A stretch of 64,000 nucleotides of DNA from Pseudomonadota bacterium (GTDB taxonomy: Bacteria > Pseudomonadota > Gammaproteobacteria > Burkholderiales > Burkholderiaceae_C): positions 62,001 through 126,000 of the forward strand of contig JAFEEG010000007.1 in assembly GCA_018241225.1 (NCBI GenBank). Direction: 5' to 3'. A program made the position numbers and the translations under genes. This document shows, one piece after another, positions 49,194 through 58,554 of this stretch. Each line of letters opens with the position of its first letter. Position 1 is the first letter of the stretch. Under the pieces are notes generated by a model. It was not told the DNA's origin, did no database searches, and worked only from the letters and a program-made list of their open reading frames with translations.

Positions 49194-50330
49194 TCAGGCC
49201 GCGGCGCGCCGTTGGCCGTGTGCCGGAGCTTCGGGCTGTTGCGGCGCCTGCGCGGGGTCTTGCTGCACAAGGCCGGCCTGGGGCAAGGGCGCGTCCTGTC
49301 GCAGCCGCACTTGCGGCAGGTGCTGCGGATACTCGCGCTGCATGAAGCTGATCAGCCCTTCGCGAATGCGGCAACGCAACTCGAAGGCCAGGCCCGAGGT
49401 GGCCGCGGTGCCCAGCGCGCGCAACTGCATCGTGCGCTCGGTGATGTCGGTCACCTGCAGCGAGAAGCTGCGCCCGTCCCATTCGGGCGCGGACCGCACG
49501 ATGCGCTCGAGTTCGGTGCGCAGCGGCGCCACCGGCATGCCGAAGTCCACGTAGAAGAAGGCAGAGCCCAGCAGCTGCGAGCTGCTGCGCGTCCAGTTCT
49601 GGAATGGCTTCTCGATGAAGTAGCTCAGCGGCAGGATCAGGCAGCGCTCGTCCCACAGGCGCATCACGACGAAGGTGCCGGTGATTTCCTCGACGCGGCC
49701 CCATTCGCCTTCGACCACCAGCACGTCGTCGATGCGAATGGGCTGGGCCAGCGCCAGTTGCAACCCGGCAATCAGGTTGCTGAACACCGGCTTGGCCGCC
49801 AGGCCCGCGATGATGCCGATCACGCCGGCCGATGCCAGCAGGCTGGCGCCCACCTGGCGCGCGCCTGGAAAGGTCATCAGCATGAGCGAGGCAGCCGCGA
49901 TCAGCACCGCGCTGATGGCCGTGCGCGCGAGCACGCGCCCTTGCGTGTGCAGGCGCCGCGCGTACAGGTTGTCGGCCACGTTGGCCGGGTACTTGGAAAG
50001 AAAGCCTTCGGTGAAGCCGTTGATGGCGCGCACTGCCAGCCAGGCCACGCTGGCGATGAGCAGCAGGCCATTGAGATGCCGCACGCTGCCCATGCCGCGC
50101 AGCTCGTCCGGTGCGGCCTGCCAGACCATCTGCAGCCCGATGAGCGGCAGCACCCAGCGCGCCGCCGGCCGGCACTTGTCGACCATGGAATACAGGCCCG
50201 GCAAGGGTCGCGTGAGGCGCATCAGCAGCATGCCGCCGATGCGATGGACAACCAGCGCCACAGCCACCGCAACGGCCGCTGCCGTCAGTGTCGGAAACCA
50301 GGGATGAGAAAGAATGACTTGTCCGTTCAT
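49194..50330 (-). CDS. MscS-family mechanosensitive channel protein
   Basis: A 378-residue membrane protein. Four to five hydrophobic segments precede the MscS pore helix ASLLASAGVIGIIAGLAAKPVFSNLIAG and the beta domain (QPIRIDDVLVVEGEWGRVEEIT, RLWDERCLILPLSYFIEKPF). The C-terminal 40 residues are Gln/Pro/Ala-rich and probably disordered. The family opens under membrane tension to release solutes. The start overlaps the FUSC gene stop by four bases (ATGA), so it is translationally coupled as the third gene of a suhB-FUSC-mscS operon. Confidence 0.9.
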   Translation of the reverse strand: MNGQVILSHPWFPTLTAAAVAVAVALVVHRIGGMLLMRLTRPLPGLYSMVDKCRPAARWVLPLIGLQMVWQAAPDELRGMGSVRHLNGLLLIASVAWLAVRAINGFTEGFLSKYPANVADNLYARRLHTQGRVLARTAISAVLIAAASLMLMTFPGARQVGASLLASAGVIGIIAGLAAKPVFSNLIAGLQLALAQPIRIDDVLVVEGEWGRVEEITGTFVVMRLWDERCLILPLSYFIEKPFQNWTRSSSQLLGSAFFYVDFGMPVAPLRTELERIVRSAPEWDGRSFSLQVTDITERTMQLRALGTAATSGLAFELRCRIREGLISFMQREYPQHLPQVRLRQDAPLPQAGLVQQDPAQAPQQPEAPAHGQRRAAA

Positions 50331-52558
50331 GACGAAGTCGGAGTCGATTGCAGCACGCGAGTTGCATCTTCTCGCAGTTGCAGCGCAATGCGGGTGGCGA
50401 AGTCCAGGCGTCGCAGCAGCCAGGGGCTGACGTCGCTCTCGAACGGGTCGGGCAGCGAGATCGGGCCGCCGGCGCTGGGCATGACCGGAACGGTCTCGCT
50501 CATCGGCGACAAGGCCGCTTCGTCCAGCGCCGCGGTGAGCGACTTCTCGATGCGCTCGGCCGTGCGCGCAAGAGGCCCTTCGATGTCGGCGGGCGTGAGC
50601 CGGTCGCGCCGCAGCACCAGCATCGACTTCACGGCGCTCAGTTGCGCCAGCAGCTGATAGCTGTGCGCCTGCAGGTATTCGAGCGGTGCCAGCGCAGGGC
50701 GCACGGCACGCGGCTCGGAGATGGAGCGTTGCGTGGCCTGCACCAGGGCCGACAGGCTGTCGTAGGCCTCGCGCCGTGCCAGGCGCCAGGCCAGCTCGGG
50801 CGTGTCGTCGGTGGCGCGCAGCTGGCCCAGGCCGAGCGCGAGCTTGGCATGGCGCGCCTGCGCGCGCAGCGTGCGCGCCACCAGGGCCGGCAGCTGGTTG
50901 CGCTCCCACGACGGCAGCACGTAGCAGAAGGCCCAGGCCAGGCCGGCGCCGATCAGCGTGTCGGCAATGCGCTCGAACAGCGCAAAGGTCGGCGCCATGC
51001 CGGTGTTGAGAATGTGCGCCTGGACCAGGCCCAGCACGGTAGCGGCCACCGCAGTGATGAGGTAGCGGCGAATGGCAAAGCCGTGCGCCACTGCCTGTGC
51101 GGCCGTCACGCACACCAGCAGCGTGATCGCCGTCGGGTGGGCCGAGAGCAGCGCGCTGGCCAGCACGCAACCCAGCAGCGTGCCGGCCACGCGGTGGTTG
51201 CGCCGCTCCAATGTCTGCGACAGGCTGCCGCGCAGCACCACCACGATGGTCAGCAGGATCCAGTAGTCATGCGAGCCCCAGGGCAGGGCCACCGCGATGC
51301 CGTAGCCCGTGGCAATGGCCAGCGTGGCACGGATCGCGTGGCGCAGCGGCGGCGCGTCCCAGCGCCAGACGCTGAAGAACGGCGCCAGCGACCAGTCGGT
51401 GGGGCTCACGAACATCTTCCAGCCGGCGCGCACCACGGCCAGGTCGGGCTCGCTGTCGCCGCGCGCCAGTGATGTGAGGCGCAGCACGTCGTCGTTGAGG
51501 TGGCCGATGCGGTTGGCCATGCCGCGCGCCAGCAGCGCGGGCGTCGGGCCCATGCGGCCATCGGCACCCGGGCCTTCGTCCTGCGGCATGCGGATGCTGG
51601 CCAGCAGCGGGCGCCGATCCAGCGGTGGCTCGGGCTGGCGCATGAGCAGCAGCGCATCGGCCAGCGCAGCGGTTTCGCCGGCCAGCTCTTCCATGATCAG
51701 GCGCATTTCACGCAGCACCTGCTCGCCACCCGGGTGGACGATGAGCGCTTCCAGGTCGAGCTCGGTGGCCACCAGGTGGTCGCGCATTTCCAGCGCGATC
51801 ATCAGCATGCCCGCCAGTTGCTGGCGGCGCGGTGTGCGTGGCGATTCGAGCACGATGTCGCGTGCGGCCTGCAACTGGTCGGCCAGCGCGGCCTGGTCGC
51901 GCAGCAGCTGGCCCAGCAGGGGCGCGCCCACCTTGCGCACGTCGTCCGTCTCGCCCGGCGCGGTGAACTGCTTGGCCTGCGTTCGCATCAGCGCCGCCAG
52001 CGCGAACAGCACGTCGGCCGTGAACTGAACCCGGTAGCGCGCATTGAGCACCGAGTTGGCCAGCACGGCCCAGACGATGTAGAGCGCCGCACCCAGCCCG
52101 AAGTGCCAGGTGTTGACCCACGCCAGGCGCCAGTCGGGCTGCGCAGGCGTGGCCATGGAGAAAATCATGGAGAACATGACCGCGATGGCGATCGGGATGC
52201 CTCGTTTGCCCCAGGCCATGGCCAGGAAGGCCAGGAAGGTGGCCGGCACCAGCAGCAGGCCCAGCTCCAGCGGCCTGGCGTGCAGCACCTGCACGGCAAA
52301 GAACAGCGGCAGGCTCAGGATGGGTGCCGGCAGCATCTGGTAGAACTTGCCGCGGCGCGGGGCCGCCAGGTCGGGCGGTGCGGCCACCAGCACGCCCACC
52401 GACGCGGTTGCGCCGGCCACCGGTCCCAGGAAGTAGTGGACGCCGGCCGAGATCAGCGCCAGGCCCAGCGCGACGGAGATGCCGTTGGCGACGTAGTAGC
52501 TCAGGGCAACGCGCATCGCCGCGCGGGCCCGTCGCGCCGCGGCGCGTTGCGCCTGCAT
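50327..52558 (-). CDS. FUSC-family membrane protein (fusaric acid resistance/aromatic acid exporter type)
   Basis: A 743-residue inner-membrane protein with the FUSC double layout: an N-terminal membrane bundle (YYVANGISVALGLALISAG, LPLFFAVQVLHARPLELGLL), a central cytoplasmic part (about 190-370), a second membrane bundle (HAIRATLAIATGYGIAVALPW, DYWILLTIVVVLRGSLSQTLERR) and a C-terminal cytoplasmic region. Such proteins export aromatic or other weak acids, often with an HlyD-like adaptor; none is present here. Start ATG 52558 overlaps the suhB stop (TGATG). Confidence 0.87.
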   Translation of the reverse strand: MQAQRAAARRARAAMRVALSYYVANGISVALGLALISAGVHYFLGPVAGATASVGVLVAAPPDLAAPRRGKFYQMLPAPILSLPLFFAVQVLHARPLELGLLLVPATFLAFLAMAWGKRGIPIAIAVMFSMIFSMATPAQPDWRLAWVNTWHFGLGAALYIVWAVLANSVLNARYRVQFTADVLFALAALMRTQAKQFTAPGETDDVRKVGAPLLGQLLRDQAALADQLQAARDIVLESPRTPRRQQLAGMLMIALEMRDHLVATELDLEALIVHPGGEQVLREMRLIMEELAGETAALADALLLMRQPEPPLDRRPLLASIRMPQDEGPGADGRMGPTPALLARGMANRIGHLNDDVLRLTSLARGDSEPDLAVVRAGWKMFVSPTDWSLAPFFSVWRWDAPPLRHAIRATLAIATGYGIAVALPWGSHDYWILLTIVVVLRGSLSQTLERRNHRVAGTLLGCVLASALLSAHPTAITLLVCVTAAQAVAHGFAIRRYLITAVAATVLGLVQAHILNTGMAPTFALFERIADTLIGAGLAWAFCYVLPSWERNQLPALVARTLRAQARHAKLALGLGQLRATDDTPELAWRLARREAYDSLSALVQATQRSISEPRAVRPALAPLEYLQAHSYQLLAQLSAVKSMLVLRRDRLTPADIEGPLARTAERIEKSLTAALDEAALSPMSETVPVMPSAGGPISLPDPFESDVSPWLLRRLDFATRIALQLREDATRVLQSTPTSS

Positions 52559-53616
52559 CACTTGGCGGAGTTCGGGTCCGAGGGGGCCGCGCCGGTGGTG
52601 CGGGCACGGGTGAGCTTGCGCGGTGCCGGTGCGGCGGCGGCCGGTGCCTGGCCTTCGGCGGCCGTGCCGTCCGCATCGCCCTGCTGCATCGAGACGGTGC
52701 TGCGGGCGTAGATGTCGGCGTCGGCTTCCTGCATGTGGCCACCCTGGCGGGCGGCGCTGGCGCTCACGTCGCGCATGCGGTCGGATGCGCGCAGCTTCTC
52801 GTCCACGCCGGCGAACTTGGAGTACTTGGCCAGCAGCGGCACCAGTTGGCCGTACACGCGCGGGGCGCCGGCCAGGCATTCGCGCTGCTCGAGGAAGTCG
52901 GGCTCGCCCGTGAAGTTGCCGATCAGGCCACCGGCTTCAGTGACCAGCAGCGAGCCGGCCGCCACGTCCCAGATGTTCAGGCCGGTTTCGAAGAAGGCGT
53001 CGGAGAAGCCTGCCGCCACGTAGGCCAGGTCGAGCGCAGCGGCGCCAGGACGGCGCAGGCCGGCGGCTCGCGGCATCAGGTCGGCCATGATGGCCAGGTA
53101 CTGCTTGAAGTTGTCGCCCGTGCGGAAGGGAAAGCCGGTGGAGATCAGGCACTCGTTCAGGCGGGTGCGCTTGCTCACGCGGATGCGCCGCTCGTTCATG
53201 TAGGCGCCGCGGCCCTTGGTGGCGGTGAACAGGTCGTTGCGGGAGGGGTCGTAGATGACGGCCTGCTCGATCTTGCCCTTGACCGACAGCGCGATCGAGA
53301 CGCAGTAGACCGGAAAGCCGTGGATGAAGTTGGTCGTGCCGTCCAGCGGATCGATGATCCACACGTAGTCGGAATCCTGCGCGCCATGCTGGCTGCCCGA
53401 CTCTTCGGCCAGGATGCCGTGGCCGGGGTAGGCCGTGAGCAGCGTCTCGATGATGGCTGCCTCGCTGGCATGGTCGACCTCGGTGACGAAGTCGTTGACC
53501 TGTTTTTGCGAGATGCGCACGGCTTCGACGTCGAGCGCGGCGCGATTGATGATGGCGCCAGCGGCGCGGGCGGCCTTGATGGCCACGTTGAGCATGGGGT
53601 GCAGGTTGGACGACAT
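52558..53616 (-). CDS. suhB: Inositol-1-monophosphatase family protein (SuhB-like) with long tail
   Basis: The first ~265 residues match SuhB: metal ligands in ILAEESG (about 68-74) and the signature [14 protein letters not shown] (Asp89-Thr95), substrate site [13 protein letters not shown] and NIWDVAAG near residue 225. The reaction is Mg-dependent dephosphorylation of inositol monophosphates; in E. coli SuhB also acts with Nus factors in rRNA transcription. The product is 352 residues against 267 in E. coli: the extra ~85 C-terminal residues are Ala/Gln/Pro-rich and end in a basic stretch ([12 protein letters not shown]), probably disordered. It is first in an operon with FUSC and MscS genes. 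Confidence 0.92.
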   Translation of the reverse strand: MSSNLHPMLNVAIKAARAAGAIINRAALDVEAVRISQKQVNDFVTEVDHASEAAIIETLLTAYPGHGILAEESGSQHGAQDSDYVWIIDPLDGTTNFIHGFPVYCVSIALSVKGKIEQAVIYDPSRNDLFTATKGRGAYMNERRIRVSKRTRLNECLISTGFPFRTGDNFKQYLAIMADLMPRAAGLRRPGAAALDLAYVAAGFSDAFFETGLNIWDVAAGSLLVTEAGGLIGNFTGEPDFLEQRECLAGAPRVYGQLVPLLAKYSKFAGVDEKLRASDRMRDVSASAARQGGHMQEADADIYARSTVSMQQGDADGTAAEGQAPAAAAPAPRKLTRARTTGAAPSDPNSAK

Positions 53617-53739
53617 GAATTTTGTGAAGAGCAGGCGAGGCGAGAGGCCGAAAGCGGCCCGGCGATGCGGGCGGCGACAATTGGCCTGATTTTACCCGGC
53701 GCCCCTCTTTCGGGTGCCTTTCAGTCCTTTTGCCCCCCG

Positions 53740-54522
53740 ATGCGCACTCGTTTCATCCTCATCCAGACCAGCCATGCAGGCAATGTCGGCGCCGCCGCGC
53801 GCGCCATGCGCACCATGGGTTTCCACGACCTGGTGCTGGTGGCGCCGCGCTGGGCCAACGTGCTGCGCCGGGAAGAAACCATCCAGCGCGCCAGCGGCGC
53901 CCTGGAGGTGCTGAACAAGGCGCGCATCGTCGAGACGCTGGACGAGGCGCTGGACGGCGTCACCCACCTGTGTGCCACCGCCATGATCGCGCGCGACTTC
54001 GGCCCGCCCACGCGCACCCCGCGCGAGCACCTCATGCCCTTGGCGGCGCACAAGGACCAGCATGTGGCCTTCCTGTTCGGCTCCGAGCGTTTCGGCATGC
54101 GCAACGAAGACGTCTACCGCTGCAACGTGGCGCTGCGCATTCCCACCGACCCGAGCTTTGGATCGCTGAACCTCGGGGCGGCTATCCAGGTCATCGCCTA
54201 CGAATGGCGCCAGGCCCTGGGCGGCTTCGATGACGCCGATGCATCCGTGCCGGGCGGCGCACCGGCGCAGGTGCCTGCCGATGCACAGGCCGTGGCCGGC
54301 ATGCTGGCCCACTGGGAGCGCTCGCTGGTGAGCATCGGCTTCCTGGACCCCAAGGCGCCCAAGAAGCTCATGCCGCGCCTGCAGCAGCTGTTCAACCGGG
54401 CGCAGCCCACGGTGGAAGAAATCCACATCCTGCGCGGCATCGCCAAGATGATGGCCGAGCCGCAGCGCCCTGCCACAGAGGCGGAGCCCCCACCGCCTGC
54501 AAGCGATAGCGGCCAGCGATAG
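53740..54522 (+). CDS. trmJ: tRNA (cytidine/uridine-2'-O-)-methyltransferase TrmJ
   Basis: A 260-residue SPOUT methyltransferase that methylates the ribose at position 32 of tRNAs. Start ATG 53740 (MRTRFILIQTSHAGNVGAAA). Knot motifs: TSHAGNVGAAARAM, VAFLFGSERFGMRNED and IPTDPSFGSLNLGAAIQVI, the last giving the SAM pocket; the C-terminal domain carries RLQQLFNRAQPTVEEIHILRG. A tail of ~20 Pro/Glu/Ala residues follows. It is divergent from suhB across 123 bases and upstream of cysE by 40 bases. Confidence 0.95.
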   Translation: MRTRFILIQTSHAGNVGAAARAMRTMGFHDLVLVAPRWANVLRREETIQRASGALEVLNKARIVETLDEALDGVTHLCATAMIARDFGPPTRTPREHLMPLAAHKDQHVAFLFGSERFGMRNEDVYRCNVALRIPTDPSFGSLNLGAAIQVIAYEWRQALGGFDDADASVPGGAPAQVPADAQAVAGMLAHWERSLVSIGFLDPKAPKKLMPRLQQLFNRAQPTVEEIHILRGIAKMMAEPQRPATEAEPPPPASDSGQR

Positions 54523-54562
54523 ACTCGCGGCCCCATATCGATATCGCCCAAAGATCTCAAAG

Positions 54563-55333
54563 ATGTTTGACCGCCTGCGCTCCGATATCCGCTGCATCCT
54601 CGAGCGGGACCCAGCCGCCCACTCGGCCTTCGAGGTGCTCACGCTCTATCCCGGCCTGCATGCGGTGATGCTGCACCGGCCGGCGCACTGGTGCTGGAAC
54701 CACGGGCTGCGCTGGATGGGCAAGCTCATTGCGTATTTCTCGCGCTGGCTGACCGGCATCGAGATCCATCCGGCCGCAAGAATCGGCAATCGCGTCTTCT
54801 TCGACCACGGCATGGGCGTCGTGGTGGGCGAAACCGCCGAGATCGGCGACGGCTGCACCATCTACCAGGGCGTGACCCTGGGCGGTACCTCGCTCTACAA
54901 GGGCACCAAGCGGCACCCCACCCTGGGTCGCGACGTGGTGGTGAGTGCCGGGGCCAAGGTGCTGGGCGGCTTCACCGTGGGCGATGGCGCCAAGATCGGC
55001 TCCAACGCCGTGGTCATCAAGCCGGTGCCAGCGGGCGCCACGGCAGTGGGCATCCCGGCGCGCATCATTCCGGCCGGCGAGGCGCAGCTGCGGGCCAAGG
55101 TGGAAGGGCGCGAGGGCGCCTTTGCGGCCTACGGCGTCACGCAGGGCGACGACCCGCTGTCGCTGGCCATGCGCGGGCTGATCGACAGCGCTGGCGCGCA
55201 GGACAAGCAGATTGCGCTGTTGTGGCAGGCCATCGAGAAGCTGTCGCAGCAGCAACGCGATTGCGTGCCCGACGAAGCCGCGCGCAAGGAATGCTTCGAG
55301 GCCGAGAAGCTCACGCAGCTGGTGGGCAAGTAA
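54563..55333 (+). CDS. cysE: Serine O-acetyltransferase CysE
   Basis: A 256-residue hexapeptide-repeat acetyltransferase making O-acetylserine for cysteine synthesis. MFDRLRSDIRCILERDPAAHS opens the short N-terminal helical domain; the left-handed beta helix holds the catalytic His in VFFDHGMGVVVGETAEIGDG and GVTLGGTS. The N-terminal domain is shorter than in enterobacterial CysE, as in EpsC/short-form enzymes. It follows trmJ, an arrangement seen in many betaproteobacteria. Confidence 0.96.
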   Translation: MFDRLRSDIRCILERDPAAHSAFEVLTLYPGLHAVMLHRPAHWCWNHGLRWMGKLIAYFSRWLTGIEIHPAARIGNRVFFDHGMGVVVGETAEIGDGCTIYQGVTLGGTSLYKGTKRHPTLGRDVVVSAGAKVLGGFTVGDGAKIGSNAVVIKPVPAGATAVGIPARIIPAGEAQLRAKVEGREGAFAAYGVTQGDDPLSLAMRGLIDSAGAQDKQIALLWQAIEKLSQQQRDCVPDEAARKECFEAEKLTQLVGK

Positions 55334-55343
55334 GGGCAGCGCG

Positions 55344-55362
55344 GGCGCGCACCACGCGCGCC
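55344..55362. terminator. Hairpin between convergent cysE and mog
   Basis: Arms GGCGCGC (55344-55350) and GCGCGCC (55356-55362) with loop ACCAC sit in the 43-base gap between the two stops. There is no T-run, so termination strength is uncertain. Confidence 0.4.
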
Positions 55363-55376
55363 GGCTGGGCCGCAGG

Positions 55377-55967
55377 TCAGCTCTCGAACGTGCGGATGGC
55401 CGCCTTGGGCCGCCATACCTTGCACACGGCCGCATCGCCCTCCAGGTACGGTCCGCCGATCAGGTCGATGCAATAGGGCACCGCGGCAAAGATGCCCTGC
55501 ACGATCTGCTCGCCGTTCTCGCCCTTGAGGCCTTCCAGCGTTTCCGCAATCGACTTGGGCTGCCCGGGCAGGTTGATGATCAGGCTTTGGCCGCGAATGA
55601 CCGCCACCTGGCGCGAGAGGATGGCCGTGGGCACGAAGTGCAGGCTCACCTGGCGCATCTGCTCGCCAAAGCCCGGCATTTCCTTGTCGGCCACGGCCAG
55701 CGTGGCCTCGGGCGTGACGTCGCGCGCGGCAGGGCCGGTGCCGCCGGTGGTGAGCACCAGCGAACAGCCGGCGTCGACCAGCTCGACCAGGGCCTTGCTG
55801 ATCTGCTCTTTCTCGTCAGGGATGAGGCGCGGCTCGAAATGCAGCGGATTCTTCAGCGCGCGGCCCAGCCAGTCGCGCAGCGCGGGCAGGCCCTTGTCTT
55901 CGTACACGCCACTGGAGGCGCGGTCGCTGATGGAGACGATGCCGATGCGTACGGGGTCGTAGTTCAT
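55377..55967 (-). CDS. mog: Molybdopterin adenylyltransferase (MogA/MoaB family)
   Basis: A 196-residue protein, start ATG 55967 (MNYDPVRIGIVSISDRASSG). Family motifs: SDRASSGVYEDKGLPAL, LVLTTGGTGPAARDVTPEAT (adenylate/molybdopterin site with catalytic Asp) and INLPGQPKSIAETL. It adenylates molybdopterin before molybdate insertion. It lies 16 bases downstream of darP on the same strand. Confidence 0.95.
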   Translation of the reverse strand: MNYDPVRIGIVSISDRASSGVYEDKGLPALRDWLGRALKNPLHFEPRLIPDEKEQISKALVELVDAGCSLVLTTGGTGPAARDVTPEATLAVADKEMPGFGEQMRQVSLHFVPTAILSRQVAVIRGQSLIINLPGQPKSIAETLEGLKGENGEQIVQGIFAAVPYCIDLIGGPYLEGDAAVCKVWRPKAAIRTFES

Positions 55968-55983
55968 TGCTCGTTCTTCTGGT

Positions 55984-56637
55984 TCAGGCGTCTTGTTCGC
56001 GCGATTGCTCGGCCGCTTCGGCGGCAAGGTCTTCGCCGCCGTGGGCAGACAGTTGCTCGCGCACGATCTGGAAGATTTCGCGGTAGGCACGGCCCTGGCG
56101 CGGTGCCTCGCCGGGCGGGCCGGCCTTGAGGTCCTTGCGGGCCTGGCGCACCAGGGCGCGCAGCTGCTGGGCGTCGGTGGCCGGGTGCGTCTCGATCCAG
56201 CCGCCCAGGGCGTCATCGTCGACGATCAGGCGGTCGCGCCACAGCTCGGCCTCGTGCAGGGCAAGCGTGGCCTGCGCACTGGGGCGGTCCTGCTCCGCCA
56301 GGGCGGTGCGGATGGCCTCCAGCGTCTCGGGCTCCTGCAGGCGCATCTGCTTTCCGATGAACTGCATCTGGCGGCGCTTGCCCTCGAAGTTGGTGATGCG
56401 CTTGGCCTCGACGATGGCTTCTCGCAGCTTGTCGCTGATGGGCAGGTCGTTGAAGGCGCCGGCGCGCAGCTTGAGCAGCGCTTCGCCGAGCGCCTGCAGT
56501 TCTGCACTCTCGCGCTTGAGGTCGGTCTTGCTGATCTCGTTGCCCTTGAGCTCGCGCTTGAGCTCGTGGTCGAGTTCGCTGCCTTCGGCCACGAAGTGGC
56601 CGCGCACGAAGTAGCCTTTTTTGGGTTTGCGGGGCAT
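55984..56637 (-). CDS. darP: Ribosome biogenesis factor DarP (YjgA, DUF615)
   Basis: A 217-residue highly charged helical protein starting MPRKPKKGYFVRGHFVAEGS at 56637, with ISKTDLKRESAELQALGEAL and ITNFEGKRRQMQFIGKQMR, the DUF615 pattern. DarP binds late 50S intermediates and helps maturation. It is divergent from pmbA over 84 bases, a linkage conserved in proteobacteria. Confidence 0.94.
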   Translation of the reverse strand: MPRKPKKGYFVRGHFVAEGSELDHELKRELKGNEISKTDLKRESAELQALGEALLKLRAGAFNDLPISDKLREAIVEAKRITNFEGKRRQMQFIGKQMRLQEPETLEAIRTALAEQDRPSAQATLALHEAELWRDRLIVDDDALGGWIETHPATDAQQLRALVRQARKDLKAGPPGEAPRQGRAYREIFQIVREQLSAHGGEDLAAEAAEQSREQDA

Positions 56638-56721
56638 GGCGGTCTTGATTTCCTGAAAGGACCCGGCCCGGCGGCGCGCGGTCGGCGCGGCCGGGTGGGC
56701 GCAAGTATCATTGTCCTCCAC

Positions 56722-58095
56722 ATGTCATCTACCTCTACCTCGCGCGCCGAGGGCGGCTTTGCCTACAGCCGCTCCTACTTCGAAAACCTGGTCGACACCG
56801 CCTTGGCCCATGCCAAGAGGCTGGGGGCCACCGATGCTGGTGCCGAGGCCTCCGAAGGCTGCGGACTGAGCGTTTCGGTTCGCAAGGGCGAGCTGGAAAA
56901 CGTCGAGCGCAACCGCGACAAGTCGCTGGGCGTCACGGTGTACGTGGGCCAGCGCCGCGGCAACGCCAGCACCTCCGACTTTTCCGAGGCCGCCATCAAG
57001 CAGACGGTGCAGGCGGCCTACGACATTGCCCGCTTCACTGCCGAAGACCCGGTCGGCGGCCTGCCCGACGAGGAAGACATTGTTCGCGAGCAGCCCGAGC
57101 TGGACCTGTTCCACCCCTGGGACATCACGAGCGAAGAGGCGGCCAAGCTGGCGCTGGAATGCGAGGCGGCGGCCCTGTCCACCGACAAGCGCATCACCAA
57201 CAGCGAAGGCGCAGGCGTTTCGGCGCAGCAGAGCCACTTCTTCAGTGCGCACACGCACGGTTTTCGGGGCGGCTACGCCAGCTCGCGTCATTCGATTTCG
57301 GTGGCGCCCATTGCCGGCAAGGGCAACGACATGCAGCGCGACGCCTGGTACAGCTCCATGCGCTCGGCCGACGAGCTGGCCAGCCCGCAGGCGGTGGGCC
57401 GCTATGCCGCCGAGCGGGCGCTGAGCCGGCTGAAGTCGCGCAAGATCAAGACCACCGAATGCCCGGTGCTGTTCGAGTCGCCCCTGGCGGCCGGCCTGCT
57501 GGGCTCGCTGGTGCAGGCCACCAGCGGCGGCGCGCTGTATCGCAAGAGCAGCTTCCTGCTCGACTCGCTGGGCAAGAAGGTACTGGCAGACCACCTCAGC
57601 GTCGACGAAGACCCGCACGTTCGCAAAGGCAAGGGCAGTGCGCCCTTCGACGACGAAGGCGTGGCCACCAAGGCGCGAAAGATCGTCGACGGCGGTCGGC
57701 TGGAGGGCTACTTCCTGTCTACCTACTCGGCGCGCAAGCTGGGCATGAAGACCACCGGCAATGCCGGCGGCTCGCACAACCTCGTGCTGCATTCGTCGAG
57801 GACGCGGCCTGAAGATGACCTGGACGCCATGCTCAAGAAGCTGGGCACCGGCCTGTTCGTCATCGAGCTGATGGGGCAGGGCGTGAACTACGTGACCGGC
57901 GACTACTCGCGCGGTTGCAGCGGCTTCTGGGTGGAAAAGGGCCGCATTGCCTTCCCGGTGCAGGAAATCACCATTGCCGGCAACCTCAAGGACATGCTGC
58001 TGGGCATCGAGGCGGTGGGGGCAGACGCCTACACCTTCGGCGCCAAGACCACCGGCTCGATCCTGGTCAATCGGATGAAGGTGGCAGGGTCCTGA
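56722..58095 (+). CDS. pmbA: TldE/PmbA-type metalloprotease subunit
   Basis: A 457-residue PmbA (TldE) protein, start ATG 56722. SVRKGELENVERNRDKSLGVTVYVGQR, HPWDITSEEAAKLALECE, VLFESPLAAGLLGSLVQATSGG and NLVLHSSRTRPEDDLDAML are typical. PmbA forms the non-zinc half of the TldD/TldE protease that trims small peptides such as microcin precursors; its TldD partner is not in the window. The last 29 bases overlap the convergent Nudix gene. Confidence 0.95.
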   Translation: MSSTSTSRAEGGFAYSRSYFENLVDTALAHAKRLGATDAGAEASEGCGLSVSVRKGELENVERNRDKSLGVTVYVGQRRGNASTSDFSEAAIKQTVQAAYDIARFTAEDPVGGLPDEEDIVREQPELDLFHPWDITSEEAAKLALECEAAALSTDKRITNSEGAGVSAQQSHFFSAHTHGFRGGYASSRHSISVAPIAGKGNDMQRDAWYSSMRSADELASPQAVGRYAAERALSRLKSRKIKTTECPVLFESPLAAGLLGSLVQATSGGALYRKSSFLLDSLGKKVLADHLSVDEDPHVRKGKGSAPFDDEGVATKARKIVDGGRLEGYFLSTYSARKLGMKTTGNAGGSHNLVLHSSRTRPEDDLDAMLKKLGTGLFVIELMGQGVNYVTGDYSRGCSGFWVEKGRIAFPVQEITIAGNLKDMLLGIEAVGADAYTFGAKTTGSILVNRMKVAGS

Positions 58096-58543
58096 CAGCC
58101 TCGCGCGCTCGCGCGATGGCCTGGAGGTAGGGCTTGGCAAAGCCCACGGGCTCCTGGTCTTGCGCGAGCCAGGAAAAGCTGAACACCAGGCCGTCTTCTT
58201 CCGGGCTGCCGTGGGCCACGTGCTCGAAGGTCTCGGGCAGCGGGCCCTGGGCGCGCATGAGGTACAGGTGCCACAGCTGCGCGTGGCGGTGCTTGTTGCC
58301 CTCGATGCCGGCTTCGCAGTGGCGGTCCATGGTGCCCAGCGGCACCAGCTCGCCGGTGAAGTGGATGCCCGATTCCTCCAGCAGCTCGCGGCGCACGGCG
58401 TCTTCGGGCGACTCCCCCGGCTCGATCGTGCCCTTGGGCAGCTGCATGCCGTCATCGGCTGGCTGGTAGAACACCAGCAGCCGGCCTTTCGCATCGACGA
58501 GACAGGCGCAGGCCTTGGGGATGGCGGCAGCGTTGGTGCTCAT
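58067..58543 (-). CDS. Nudix hydrolase
   Basis: A 158-residue pyrophosphohydrolase with a complete Nudix box: Gly38, Glu44 and REL-LEESGI at 52-60. QPADDGMQLPKGTIEPGESP leads into it. The substrate is a nucleoside diphosphate derivative of unknown identity. The 3-prime end overlaps the convergent pmbA gene by 29 bases. Confidence 0.92.
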   Translation of the reverse strand: MSTNAAAIPKACACLVDAKGRLLVFYQPADDGMQLPKGTIEPGESPEDAVRRELLEESGIHFTGELVPLGTMDRHCEAGIEGNKHRHAQLWHLYLMRAQGPLPETFEHVAHGSPEEDGLVFSFSWLAQDQEPVGFAKPYLQAIARAREAVRTLPPSSD

Positions 58544-58554
58544 GCCGGGGCGGC

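Noticed and set aside
48618..50657. 679-codon plus-strand open frame over the MarR and MscS genes
   Set aside because: Shadow frame; the MarR and MscS readings have clear domains and consistent codon bias.
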